Of a stretch of DNA of 64,000 nt, positions 16,853-24,565 are shown piece after piece (position 1 is the stretch's first letter; the number at the start of each line of letters is the position of its first letter). The notes beneath the pieces are model-generated. The model did no database searches. It saw only the letters and a list, made by a program, of their open reading frames with translations, and had not been told where the DNA came from. Origin of the DNA: Clostridiales bacterium (lineage in GTDB: Bacteria; Bacillota; Clostridia; Oscillospirales; Oscillospiraceae); contig JAJUHC010000002.1 in the NCBI GenBank assembly GCA_029268065.1, positions 1 through 64,000 of the forward strand, written 5' to 3'. The position numbers and the translations under genes were made by a program.

Positions 16853-18364
16853 ACGTTATCGAAACTTATTATGGTCATAGCGTATTTCGCAATCATGACC
16901 GGGGTGGGCATTTTTTACCGGAAGAGCGGTTCAAATGTCGATGAATTTGTGCTCGGAGGGCGCAATCTGGGCCCGTGGCTCTCCGCTTTCTCGTATGGAA
17001 CGACCTATTTTTCCGCGGTCATTTTTGTGGGTTACGCGGGTCAATTCGGATGGCGCTTCGGCATGTCGGCGGTCTGGATAGGCATTACCAATGCCTTTAT
17101 CGGAAGCTTTCTCGCCTGGATGGTGCTCGGCAGGCGCACCATGATAATGACGCGCCACCTGGATTCCAGAACTATACCCGATTTCCTCGAGGCACGCTTC
17201 GACAGCGGCGCATTGAAGATAGCGGCATCTCTGATAATCTTTATATTCATGATCCCCTATTCGGCTTCCCTTTTTAACGGGCTTTCCCGCATCTTTTCCA
17301 TGGCCTTCAACGTGGATTATACATACTGCGTTATAGCCATGGTCGTGCTGACTGGCGTTTATGTCGTCGTCGGCGGCTTCATGGCTTCCGCGATAAACAA
17401 TATCATTCAGGGAGTAATCATGTTCTTCGGCATTTTGGCGGTTATCTTTTCCGTCCTGAACGGGCAGGGCGGTTTTTCCGCAGCGCTTGCCTCGCTTGCG
17501 AAAAAGGGCGGCGTCCTCACCTCCGTCCTGGGTCCCGACCCCGCAAGCCTTCTCGGTGTCGTCATACTCACCTCGATGGGAGCATGGGGACTTCCGCAGA
17601 TGGTCCATAAGTACTACGCCATAAAGAGCGAAAAGCATATATTGTCAGGCGCGGTCATTTCAACCGTCTTTGCTCTCGTCATAGGCGGCGGATCCTACCT
17701 ACTCGGCGCCTTCGGCCCCCTTTTCGACAATCCTTCCCTCCACGCGGCCAACGGCTCGGTGGTATTCGACAGGGTCGTGCCCTATATGCTCTCTTCGATG
17801 CCGGACTTCCTTATCGGCGTCGTGGTAATACTGGTAATGTCGGCGTCGATGTCCACCCTTTCCTCGCTCGTCATTATTTCCAGCTCCACGCTTACGCTTG
17901 ACTTCATAAAGGGCCTGTTTGTGAAGGATATGAGCGAGAAAGCAAAGGTTTCAACCATGCGCTTCTTCCTTGCCTTTTATATCGTCGTGTCCGGCGGGCT
18001 CGCTCTCCTGCAGTACACCTCCTCGGTAACCTTTATCGCGCAGCTTATGGGCATTGCCTGGGGCGCCATGTCCGGCTCCTTCCTCGGCCCCTTCTTCTAC
18101 GGGCTCTTCTGGAAGGGCGCGACAAAGGCCTCGGTATGGGCCTGCTTTATCTTCAGCATCGGTTTTACGGTGTCGAATATGTTCATTAAGTTTATCGCCT
18201 CCCCAATAAACGCGGGCGCGATTGCCATAATGTCCGGTTTCGTGATCGTACCCCTCGTTTCGGCGTTTACAGAAAAGCTGGATTCAAGGCGCGTTGAAAG
18301 CATCTTTTCCTGTTATGACAAAAAGGAAGAAAAGGCTCCGCTGGGAAAAGCGGAAACCGCCTGA
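16853..18364 (+). CDS. Sodium:solute symporter (SSS family)
   Basis: About 500 residues with around 13 membrane spans, the length and topology of SSS/solute:Na+ symporters (LeuT fold). FVLGGRNLGPWLSAFSYGTTYFSAVIFVGYAG matches the first-helix family signature, and SASMSTLSSLVIISSST supplies the later Na+-site serines. Substrate not deducible. The first ATG is at 16871, but GGAGGAG at 16841-16847 is about 23 nt away. The well-spaced codon is ACG at 16853 (T-L-S-K-L-I-M), which would extend the helix naturally. The start may therefore be a rare ACG, or an ATG altered by mutation or sequencing error. Confidence 0.85.
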   Translation, partial: TLSKLIMVIAYFAIMTGVGIFYRKSGSNVDEFVLGGRNLGPWLSAFSYGTTYFSAVIFVGYAGQFGWRFGMSAVWIGITNAFIGSFLAWMVLGRRTMIMTRHLDSRTIPDFLEARFDSGALKIAASLIIFIFMIPYSASLFNGLSRIFSMAFNVDYTYCVIAMVVLTGVYVVVGGFMASAINNIIQGVIMFFGILAVIFSVLNGQGGFSAALASLAKKGGVLTSVLGPDPASLLGVVILTSMGAWGLPQMVHKYYAIKSEKHILSGAVISTVFALVIGGGSYLLGAFGPLFDNPSLHAANGSVVFDRVVPYMLSSMPDFLIGVVVILVMSASMSTLSSLVIISSSTLTLDFIKGLFVKDMSEKAKVSTMRFFLAFYIVVSGGLALLQYTSSVTFIAQLMGIAWGAMSGSFLGPFFYGLFWKGATKASVWACFIFSIGFTVSNMFIKFIASPINAGAIAIMSGFVIVPLVSAFTEKLDSRRVESIFSCYDKKEEKAPLGKAETA

Positions 18365-18381
18365 GCCGTTTTTATAAAACT

Positions 18382-18433
18382 AAAAGAGCTTGTCGCAAAA
18401 CGTTCATCCGACGCGACAAGCTCTTTTCTTTTT
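18382..18433. terminator. Bidirectional terminator between convergent genes
   Basis: A perfect 15-bp stem, AAAAGAGCTTGTCGC with GCGACAAGCTCTTTT, followed by CTTTTTT on the plus strand and flanked by A residues on the other side. It serves the symporter gene and, on the minus strand, the AI-2E family gene. Confidence 0.85.
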
Positions 18434-18436
18434 TGT

Positions 18437-19669
18437 CTATTCTTCTTTGCCTTTTATGCTTATTGGGCCCTGTTTCTCAAAGTCTGCAGTATCCGTCGGC
18501 AAGTTTTTCTCTTTGAGCCTGTGTCTGCTCCACGTTCCTATACCGCTGTATATAACCGCGAAGACCGGAACCCCGCAGAGCATTCCCAGAACTCCGAAAA
18601 GACCGCCGAAAAACAGTATGGAGGACAGTACCCAGAAGCCCGACATGCCCGTGGAAGTGCCTATTATCTTCGGCTCCATGATATTGCCGTTGAACGCGTG
18701 CAGAATAAGCACGAACACCGTAAAAATTGCGCACTTGAAGGGGTCCTCCAGAAGCACGAGCATTATGCAGGGTATCGAGCCTATGTACGGGCCGAAAAAC
18801 GGTATCATGTCCGTAACACCTATTATCACGCTGATAAGAGCCGCGTAAGGCATTCTGAACGCGACCATGAAAACTGCGCAAATAAGGCTCATTAGCACGG
18901 AGTTTATTATCTTTCCGACGATATACTGCCCGAAGGTCTTGTGTACATGCCCGACCGCCCGTATGAGCGAGTCCGTTACCCTCTTGCTCATGAGGCTGTA
19001 TGCAAGCTTCTTGAACTTTGCCACAAACTCTTCTTTTCTGTACATCACATAAATCGAAAGAACCAGGCCTACGAAAAAGTCAAATATGGATCTTATCAGG
19101 ACCAGGACTCCCGAGGAAACACCGATTACTATTTCCTGAAGCCTGGGCAGCAATCCGGTATTCACCCAGTTTATAAAATAGTCCTTGGCTCTGAGAAGCA
19201 CGCTTGAAAAAAGAGTCTCCGTGCCCGCGCTCTGATTCAGGAAGCCGTAAATCCACGAAAGCGTTATGTTGTAGTAGTCCTGCATCTTGTGGACAAGCCT
19301 CTGGACGCTGAAATATAGCTGCGGCACCACGCAGACAATGATCAGCGCGAACAGGATCAGCACAAGCAGGACGACAAGCGCCACCCCCGTTGACCGCGCG
19401 AAAACCCGCGCCTTTTTGTCGTCCCTGGGATATATCCTTTTGCCCAGCGGGATCATAAGTTTGTTTTCAGCGAAGCTCAGCACCGGGTTCAGTATATAGG
19501 CAATTATCAGGCCGATTATCATCGGGCTCAGCAGGTCGTTTATCCTGTCTATCACCCTGTGCACGGCGCTCCACTGATTTATTACCGAATAGAATATGAT
19601 GCTGCAGGCTATCACGCAGAAGGCGGTCACGCCCCACTGCAGATATTTCCTGTCCCATCTGTATTTCAA
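18437..19669 (-). CDS. AI-2E family transporter (PerM/YtvI-like membrane protein)
   Basis: 410 residues with about eight membrane spans. The AI-2E transporter-like family is recognised by LSPMIIGLIIAYILNPV at the N-terminal side and, towards the C-terminus, by GVTDMIPFFGPYIGSIPCIMLVLLEDP, HAFNGNIMEPKIIGTSTGMSGFWVLSSILFFGGLFGVLGMLCGVPVFAV. Members export small molecules or act as Na+/H+ antiporters; the specific role here is unknown. The start is a TTG preceded by AAGGCGGTGAG. A charged C-terminal tail follows the last span. Confidence 0.88.
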   Translation of the reverse strand: MKYRWDRKYLQWGVTAFCVIACSIIFYSVINQWSAVHRVIDRINDLLSPMIIGLIIAYILNPVLSFAENKLMIPLGKRIYPRDDKKARVFARSTGVALVVLLVLILFALIIVCVVPQLYFSVQRLVHKMQDYYNITLSWIYGFLNQSAGTETLFSSVLLRAKDYFINWVNTGLLPRLQEIVIGVSSGVLVLIRSIFDFFVGLVLSIYVMYRKEEFVAKFKKLAYSLMSKRVTDSLIRAVGHVHKTFGQYIVGKIINSVLMSLICAVFMVAFRMPYAALISVIIGVTDMIPFFGPYIGSIPCIMLVLLEDPFKCAIFTVFVLILHAFNGNIMEPKIIGTSTGMSGFWVLSSILFFGGLFGVLGMLCGVPVFAVIYSGIGTWSRHRLKEKNLPTDTADFEKQGPISIKGKEE

Positions 19670-19706
19670 GCACTCACCGCCTTCTCGAATCGTATTCCCG
19701 CCAGAG

Positions 19707-19946
19707 TCAGCACTCCCTGTACATCGCGGGAGCGTCGGACTTCAGAGCGTGCTCCGAAATCGTCAGCACCTCCACCTTGAGCGTCTTCTGACCGAAACGG
19801 ATCTCAATTATGTCTCCGGCCTTCACCTCATACGAGGCCTTTGCCGGCCTCCCGTTTACAGACACGCGCTCGTGGTCGCAGGCCTCGTTGGCTATCGTTC
19901 TTCTCTTTATAAGGCGCGATACTTTCAGGTATTTATCAAGTCTCAT
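19707..19946 (-). CDS. rqcP: S4-domain RNA-binding protein RqcP (YabO)
   Basis: 79 residues from the ATG at 19946 with GGAGG 6 nt upstream; longer in-frame extensions lack a site. Almost the entire protein is one S4 domain: MRLDKYLKVSRLIKRRTIAN, then VSVNGRPAKASYEVKAGDIIEI. This matches RqcP/YabO, the ribosome-quality-control factor that works with RqcH in adding C-terminal poly-Ala tails on stalled 50S subunits. The neighbourhood (flippase, MazG, HU) is the yabM-yabN-yabO arrangement of Bacillus with hup inserted. Confidence 0.88.
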   Translation of the reverse strand: MRLDKYLKVSRLIKRRTIANEACDHERVSVNGRPAKASYEVKAGDIIEIRFGQKTLKVEVLTISEHALKSDAPAMYREC

Positions 19947-19970
19947 AATATCCTCCGCCGCAATTCGAAA

Positions 19971-19993
19971 CGGCACGGGCATGACCCGTGCCG
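19971..19993. repeat. Hairpin between hup and rqcP
   Basis: Inverted repeat CGGCACGGG / CCCGTGCCG around a 5-nt loop. In the direction of transcription it is followed by only a short TTT, so partial attenuation or mRNA stabilisation after the highly expressed HU gene is more likely than full termination. Confidence 0.5.
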
Positions 19994-20007
19994 CTCAAAG
20001 CGTCTTT

Positions 20008-20280
20008 TTACGCTATCGAATCCTTGAACGCCTTGCCCGCCTTGAACATCGGCGTTTTGGAGGCAGGAATCTTGATCTGCTCCTTTGTTCTGGGGTTTCT
20101 GCCTGTGCGCTCGGGTCTTTCCTTGACTTCAAACACGCCGAAACCGACAAGCTGAACCTTCTCGCCTTTTTTCATGGAGTCGGTGATCGTTTCAATCAGC
20201 GCGTTTATAGCCTTTTCGCTGTCCTTCTTGGACAACCCCGATTTCTCGGCCGTCGCGTTTATAAGCTCTGCCTTATTCAT
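20008..20280 (-). CDS. hup: DNA-binding protein HU
   Basis: 90 residues, the canonical HU length. MNKAELINATAEKSGLSKKDSEKAINALIETI forms the helical dimer body. GFGVFEVKERPERTGRNPRTKEQIKIPASKTPMFKAGKAFKD contains the DNA-bending arm with the conserved Arg-Asn-Pro. It is the nucleoid-associated architectural protein. AAGGAG precedes the ATG by 9 nt. Located between mazG and rqcP. Confidence 0.96.
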   Translation of the reverse strand: MNKAELINATAEKSGLSKKDSEKAINALIETITDSMKKGEKVQLVGFGVFEVKERPERTGRNPRTKEQIKIPASKTPMFKAGKAFKDSIA

Positions 20281-20358
20281 TATGTTATGCTCCTTCTAAA
20301 TTTACTAGTTTGCATATAATTAAAACCTTTGCGGCTTTATTTTTGTAACCGCGCCGGC

Positions 20359-21147
20359 TTATTGCCCTTTCGCTTTTGCATAAAGCCTGTCCATTTCCTC
20401 AAGCGTCATATCCTCAAGCCTCCTGCCCATATTCATGGCTTCCTGCTCGACATATTTGAAACGCTTTACAAATTTCACGCAAGCCGCGTGCAGAGCGTCT
20501 TCGGCATCGACCCCGGTGAACCTCGCGACGTTAACCGCAGAGAAAAGCAGATCGCCAAGCTCCTCTTCTATGCCCTCACCGCTTTGGACCGCATCTTTAA
20601 GCTCGCCCGCTTCCTCAAAAAGCTTGTCCAGCGCTCCCGATACGTCCGGCCAGTCGAACCCGACCTTCTTAGCCTTGTCCTGAATCTTCTCGGCTCTCCA
20701 AAGGGCCGGCAGGCTTGACGCAACCGAATCCATCGCCGACGAGGTCGTGGGCTGGCTCTTCTCAAGGCGCTTAAGCTGGTCCCAGTTGTGCATGACTTCA
20801 TCGGAGCTTTCGGCCTTCACATCCCCGAAAACGTGCGGGTGCCGATAAATGAGCTTCTTGCAGATGGCGTCGGCAACATCCCCGAGGCTGAACGAACCCT
20901 GCTCCTCCTCAATCCTTGCATGGAACACGATTTGTATGAGAACGTCGCCAAGCTCCTCGCGGAGATGCCCCGGATCCTTTTCGTCTATCGCCTCGACGGC
21001 CTCGTACGCCTCCTCGAGAAAATTGCGCCTTATGCTCTCGTGCGTCTGCTCCCTGTCCCAGGGGCATCCGCGCTCGGAACGGAGCAGAGCGACGATCCTC
21101 TCAAGGTCGTAAATATCATAACGGCTTTTATATTCAAAATCTACCAT
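20359..21147 (-). CDS. mazG: Nucleoside triphosphate pyrophosphohydrolase MazG (YabN-like)
   Basis: 262 residues from the ATG at 21147 with GAGGGA about 8 nt upstream. Two MazG repeats are seen: the N-terminal one with CPWDREQTHESIRRNFLEEAYEAVEAID and EELGDVLIQIVFHA, giving the EExxE...ExxD Mg2+ motif; the C-terminal one has FEEAGELKDAV and EEELGDLLFSAVNVAR. The N-terminal methyltransferase domain found in Bacillus YabN is absent, so this is the short enterobacterial-length form. It hydrolyses NTPs and aberrant nucleotides to NMP and pyrophosphate. Confidence 0.93.
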   Translation of the reverse strand: MVDFEYKSRYDIYDLERIVALLRSERGCPWDREQTHESIRRNFLEEAYEAVEAIDEKDPGHLREELGDVLIQIVFHARIEEEQGSFSLGDVADAICKKLIYRHPHVFGDVKAESSDEVMHNWDQLKRLEKSQPTTSSAMDSVASSLPALWRAEKIQDKAKKVGFDWPDVSGALDKLFEEAGELKDAVQSGEGIEEELGDLLFSAVNVARFTGVDAEDALHAACVKFVKRFKYVEQEAMNMGRRLEDMTLEEMDRLYAKAKGQ

Positions 21148-21202
21148 ATTTTTTATCCCTCTGCAAGACAATTATACGTCTGCACGCCTATTTTTAATTA
21201 TT

Positions 21203-22822
21203 TTATCTCATTTTCAGCATTTCAGCCAGCTTCGGGCCGCCCGGAAGCGAAAATACTTCATCGCGGTCAAGCGTTTTGGTCATTACAAGGGCGGCGGCAT
21301 AGACGACTACCGCAACAGCTATCGCAGCGAAAAGAGCAAGCGCGGACCTCGTCCAGCCTCTCCCTTCTCCCAGCAGAGACTCCGTCAGCCCGAAGAAGAG
21401 CGGATAGCTGAAAAACGCGGCGGCCCCCATAACGGCCGAGCATACAGCGGGCTTAAGGAACATCTCTCCGTATGCGGGCAAGCCCGGCGATAACCTTCTT
21501 AAAAAGAAGAGATTCATAAGCGATATGACCGCATAGCATATGAGGGTGCCCGCCGCCGCGCCGTATATGCCGACGTCGGGGTTCCCCACAAGTAAAATAT
21601 CAGCGGCTATCTTGCAAAGCCCGCCCGACGCGACCGTAAACACGGGAAGCCTCTCGAACCCGTAGGCCTGCAAAATGGCGTTCGTTATGAGCGCGAGGCA
21701 GCCGAAATAGGATGAAATCCCGAAAATTGAGAGCAGGCCCGCGCCTTCCCTGGCGCTGCCCTGATACAAAACATTCATTATGGGCTCCGCCAAAACGCTG
21801 AGCCCAACGCCGGCGGGCAGCCCGAGCAGGGTCGTCAGCTTTATGGAGCTGCGCACGGCCTCGGCGGCCTCTCCTTCCCTGCGCCGTGCTGAGGACGCAG
21901 AAATTGCAGGTATCACGCTTATGGCAAGCGGCAATACGAAGGAGGAAGGAATATTGAAAAGCGTCTGCACCTTCCCGAAGACGCCGAACAGCACCTTGGC
22001 CTCCATGTAGCTGCACCCGACCTTGCTTCTCAGAAGGCTCATGATAAGCTTCGTGTCAATGAGATTGATGACGCTCAGCACCGAGGTGCCGAAGGCTACC
22101 GGCACCGCGATCGAGACCAGCCTTTTGAATACGCTCACCGAGCCGTCGGCTTTGTCGAAACGGGCTGACGGCCTTATACGGCCCCTCTCCATACGCCAAA
22201 CGTAAAACGCGCTGTAAACGCAAGCCGCCGCCGAGCCTGCCGAAACCCCCGTTATAGCTCCCGCGGAGGCGGACGGCAGCCCGTCTTTGAGAAGCGCACG
22301 CGCGAGAACGAGTCCGACGCCGGCTTTGCCGACAACCTCTATTATCTGCGACATCGAAGTGAGCCTCATATCTGAGAGGCCCTGCGTATAGCCCCTGTAC
22401 GCCGACATCAGGCAAACGAAGAAAACGGACGGCCCAAGCGCAAATATGCTCTTCTCCGCTTCAATATCGTTGAAGCCCGCGGCGAGCTCGCGCGGAAACA
22501 GCAGCATTACGGAGGCGCCGGCAAGGCCGAGCAGACAGAAAAACAGCGAGGATACCGAAAGGATCCTTTTCATCTGCCGGTTTCTGCCCAGGGCCTCCGC
22601 TTCCGAAACCATTTTTGATACGGCGATGGGAAGCCCCGCCGTAGAGAGCGTAAGCAACAGGCTGTAAATATTATAGGAAACGGTAAAATGCGCAAAGCCC
22701 TCGTCTCCTATGATATTGCCGAGCGCTATCTTGAATACCGCCCCTATCACTTTGACGACGGCGACCGCAGCCGCCAGGATCGCGGCGCCGCGCAGGTAAT
22801 TCTGGCTTTTCTTATCAGGCAC
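21203..22822 (-). CDS. MOP-superfamily flippase (SpoVB/YabM/MurJ-like)
   Basis: 539 residues with about 14 membrane spans. GAAILAAAVAVVKVIGAVFKIALGNIIGDEGFAHFTVSYNIYSLLLTLSTAGLPIAVSKMV is the conserved N-terminal region of polysaccharide-biosynthesis/SpoVB-type exporters. IPSSFVLPLAISVIPAIS matches the later conserved helix. It probably flips lipid-linked cell-wall or polysaccharide precursors, either SpoVB for spore cortex or a YabM role; position beside mazG favours YabM. GTG start with GGGAGGAC 8 nt upstream. Confidence 0.88.
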   Translation of the reverse strand: MPDKKSQNYLRGAAILAAAVAVVKVIGAVFKIALGNIIGDEGFAHFTVSYNIYSLLLTLSTAGLPIAVSKMVSEAEALGRNRQMKRILSVSSLFFCLLGLAGASVMLLFPRELAAGFNDIEAEKSIFALGPSVFFVCLMSAYRGYTQGLSDMRLTSMSQIIEVVGKAGVGLVLARALLKDGLPSASAGAITGVSAGSAAACVYSAFYVWRMERGRIRPSARFDKADGSVSVFKRLVSIAVPVAFGTSVLSVINLIDTKLIMSLLRSKVGCSYMEAKVLFGVFGKVQTLFNIPSSFVLPLAISVIPAISASSARRREGEAAEAVRSSIKLTTLLGLPAGVGLSVLAEPIMNVLYQGSAREGAGLLSIFGISSYFGCLALITNAILQAYGFERLPVFTVASGGLCKIAADILLVGNPDVGIYGAAAGTLICYAVISLMNLFFLRRLSPGLPAYGEMFLKPAVCSAVMGAAAFFSYPLFFGLTESLLGEGRGWTRSALALFAAIAVAVVVYAAALVMTKTLDRDEVFSLPGGPKLAEMLKMR

Positions 22823-22949
22823 TTTGCGTGTCCTCCCGGTTCGGAATAATTTGTCCGTACGGAAAAATATATTCAGGCGCGCCGGGAATTAACACTTGTC
22901 TTGCGGAACGGGAAGCGGATGATGCCGCGCCGCCGCTTTCAATAACGCA

Positions 22950-23348
22950 TCATTTGGAAATCGGCGCTCCGCATTTTTTGCAGAACTGGTCTCCCTTTCC
23001 GCACAGCTCGCCGCAGCACTGACAGGTAACGCTCTTTTTCAGCTCGGATATTCTCGTCTTGCACGCCTCAATTTCCTCGTACTTTTCGTCTATGCCCTTC
23101 AAAATCGAGGCGAGCTTCTCCTCATCAGCAGTCCTGCCTCTGTGGGTGTCGTATACTATCTTCCCGATTTCCCGCTGGCTCACGCCGATTTCGGTATTGA
23201 GATCGAAAACCTTCATATTGAGCTTCGCAATCTCCAAAGTTTCGCCCGTCCTCTGGCTTACCTGCTTTGCCGCCGCCTCAGCCGCGTCCGCGGCAATCGT
23301 CGCGGTTTCCCTGATCCTGTTTATTAAATCCCTGACCTTGTCATCCAT
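22950..23348 (-). CDS. Small coiled-coil protein with C-terminal zinc ribbon
   Basis: 132 residues of no named function. The first ~100 residues are Ala/Glu/Lys-rich and predicted helical or coiled coil (MDDKVRDLINRIRETATIAADAAEAAAKQ). The C-terminus holds CxxCGxLC...FCKKCGAPI, a zinc-ribbon of two CxxC-like knuckles. Similar small proteins are common in Clostridia. It starts just after the amidohydrolase gene (12-nt gap), so the two may be co-transcribed. Confidence 0.7.
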   Translation of the reverse strand: MDDKVRDLINRIRETATIAADAAEAAAKQVSQRTGETLEIAKLNMKVFDLNTEIGVSQREIGKIVYDTHRGRTADEEKLASILKGIDEKYEEIEACKTRISELKKSVTCQCCGELCGKGDQFCKKCGAPISK

Positions 23349-23360
23349 GCTTTTGCCCCC

Positions 23361-24167
23361 TTACAGTCTAAAATATTCCCTGAAGTTTCCTCCAAGCAGC
23401 TTTTTCATAGTCTCATAAGGCAAATCCAGCTTAAAAAAGGCCTCGACTTCACCGCCGTAGTTCCAGAGAGGGAAGTCAGTGCCGAAGAAGCAATTCTCGG
23501 CCCCGTAATGGTTTATAAGCTTCTTTACATATTCTTTGTCAAGGGCAAACAGGGAGCTGCTGGTATCGACTTTTACGTTGTCGCGCTTTAAAACGCGGCA
23601 GGCGCTCTCCCATTGCGTATAGCCTCCGAAGTGCGCCGCGATAACCTCAAGCTTCGGAAAATCGTCAAGCGCCTTCCTCAGGCGTTCAGGGCTCGAGTGG
23701 TCGTATCTGGGATCGCCCATATGCATGAGAAAGGGCAACCTCCCCGCCGCAATCTCATAAATCCGATACGCCTTGGGTGAATCGAGATCGAAAAGCTGGA
23801 AATCAGGGTGAAGCTTGATTCCACGCAGTCCCATCTTGATTATGCGATCCACCTCTTCCTCGATGCCCTCCATGTCCGGGTGCAGGGTTCCGAAACCTAA
23901 AAACTCCGGGTGCTCCTCACATTCCCCGGCGATGAAAGCATTGATGCTCGAAACCTGTTCGGGAGATGTCGCGACGGAGCACACAAGGTACCTTCCGACC
24001 CCATATTTCGCTCCCTGCTCCAGCAGCGTCTCCGGGCTCCCCTCGTGCGCCGCAGGCAGCCCGTAAAAGCTCCCTATGCTTTCCGCGGCTTTCACCGCAA
24101 TTTTCCGGGGATAAATGTGAGTATGCGCGTCTATGATCTCAAAATCTCCGTAAGTGTAGTCCTGCAT
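23361..24167 (-). CDS. TIM-barrel amidohydrolase-family metal-dependent hydrolase
   Basis: 268 residues. The start was set at the ATG at 24167, because GGAGA lies 6 nt upstream. Metal-site motifs of the amidohydrolase-2 family are visible: IIDAHTHIYP near the N-terminus, GIKLHPDFQLF in the middle, VIAAHFGG and ENCFFGTDFPLW near the C-terminus. Relatives act as decarboxylases or lactone/amide hydrolases. No specific substrate is evident and no neighbouring pathway genes are present. Confidence 0.85.
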   Translation of the reverse strand: MQDYTYGDFEIIDAHTHIYPRKIAVKAAESIGSFYGLPAAHEGSPETLLEQGAKYGVGRYLVCSVATSPEQVSSINAFIAGECEEHPEFLGFGTLHPDMEGIEEEVDRIIKMGLRGIKLHPDFQLFDLDSPKAYRIYEIAAGRLPFLMHMGDPRYDHSSPERLRKALDDFPKLEVIAAHFGGYTQWESACRVLKRDNVKVDTSSSLFALDKEYVKKLINHYGAENCFFGTDFPLWNYGGEVEAFFKLDLPYETMKKLLGGNFREYFRL

Positions 24168-24278
24168 TTTTGTCTCCAAATGTATCTATTTATCTGGCAA
24201 TTATAGCATTTGATACATTTATTTGCAAGCGTTTTCAGAAATCGCGCAGGAGCTGCGGTTTTTGTCGCCAAATACTTG

Positions 24279-24307
24279 TTGACAATCGAAAGAAAACATG
24301 TTAGCAT
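24279..24307 (+). promoter_or_regulatory. Sigma-A promoter of the metal-ATPase transcript
   Basis: TTGACA (24279-24284), 17-nt spacer, TAGCAT (24302-24307), about 250 nt upstream of the ATPase start. The transcript would begin just before the riboswitch. Confidence 0.65.
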
Positions 24308-24339
24308 AAGGCAATCTCTTTGCACTGCATTACATTCTA

Positions 24340-24487
24340 TAAAGAATGCGAGATCAACAGTACAAACTGAGCAGGCGATGAACCTTTCTCGAGGTACATG
24401 GGGCCGGGCCGCCTCAAAAGCGGCAGCAGATTGCAGTTGCACACGCATCTGTGGGACAGTAGTATGTTCCACGGGTGTGTTTTTTTA
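24340..24487 (+). promoter_or_regulatory. czcD-type (NiCo) metal-sensing riboswitch with terminator
   Basis: The leader carries AACTGAGCAGGCGATGAACC (24364-24383) followed by GGGCCGGGCCGCC and GCGGCAGCAG up to 24430. These are the conserved internal segments of the four-helix czcD/NiCo RNA as I recall them. Directly after comes a terminator hairpin: GTGGGAC (24451-24457) with GTTCCAC (24466-24472), extended by ACAC/GTGT, then seven T from 24480. The class turns on transport genes when a divalent transition metal (Co2+, Ni2+; Fe2+ also reported) binds. The downstream gene is a cation-exporting ATPase, which fits. Confidence 0.8.
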
Positions 24488-24565
24488 TACCCTCGGGAAC
24501 GACCTTGAATGGAGTGCCATAAGAGAAATCACACGGCGCCGAAAGGCAGTCACGGAGGTTCTTTT

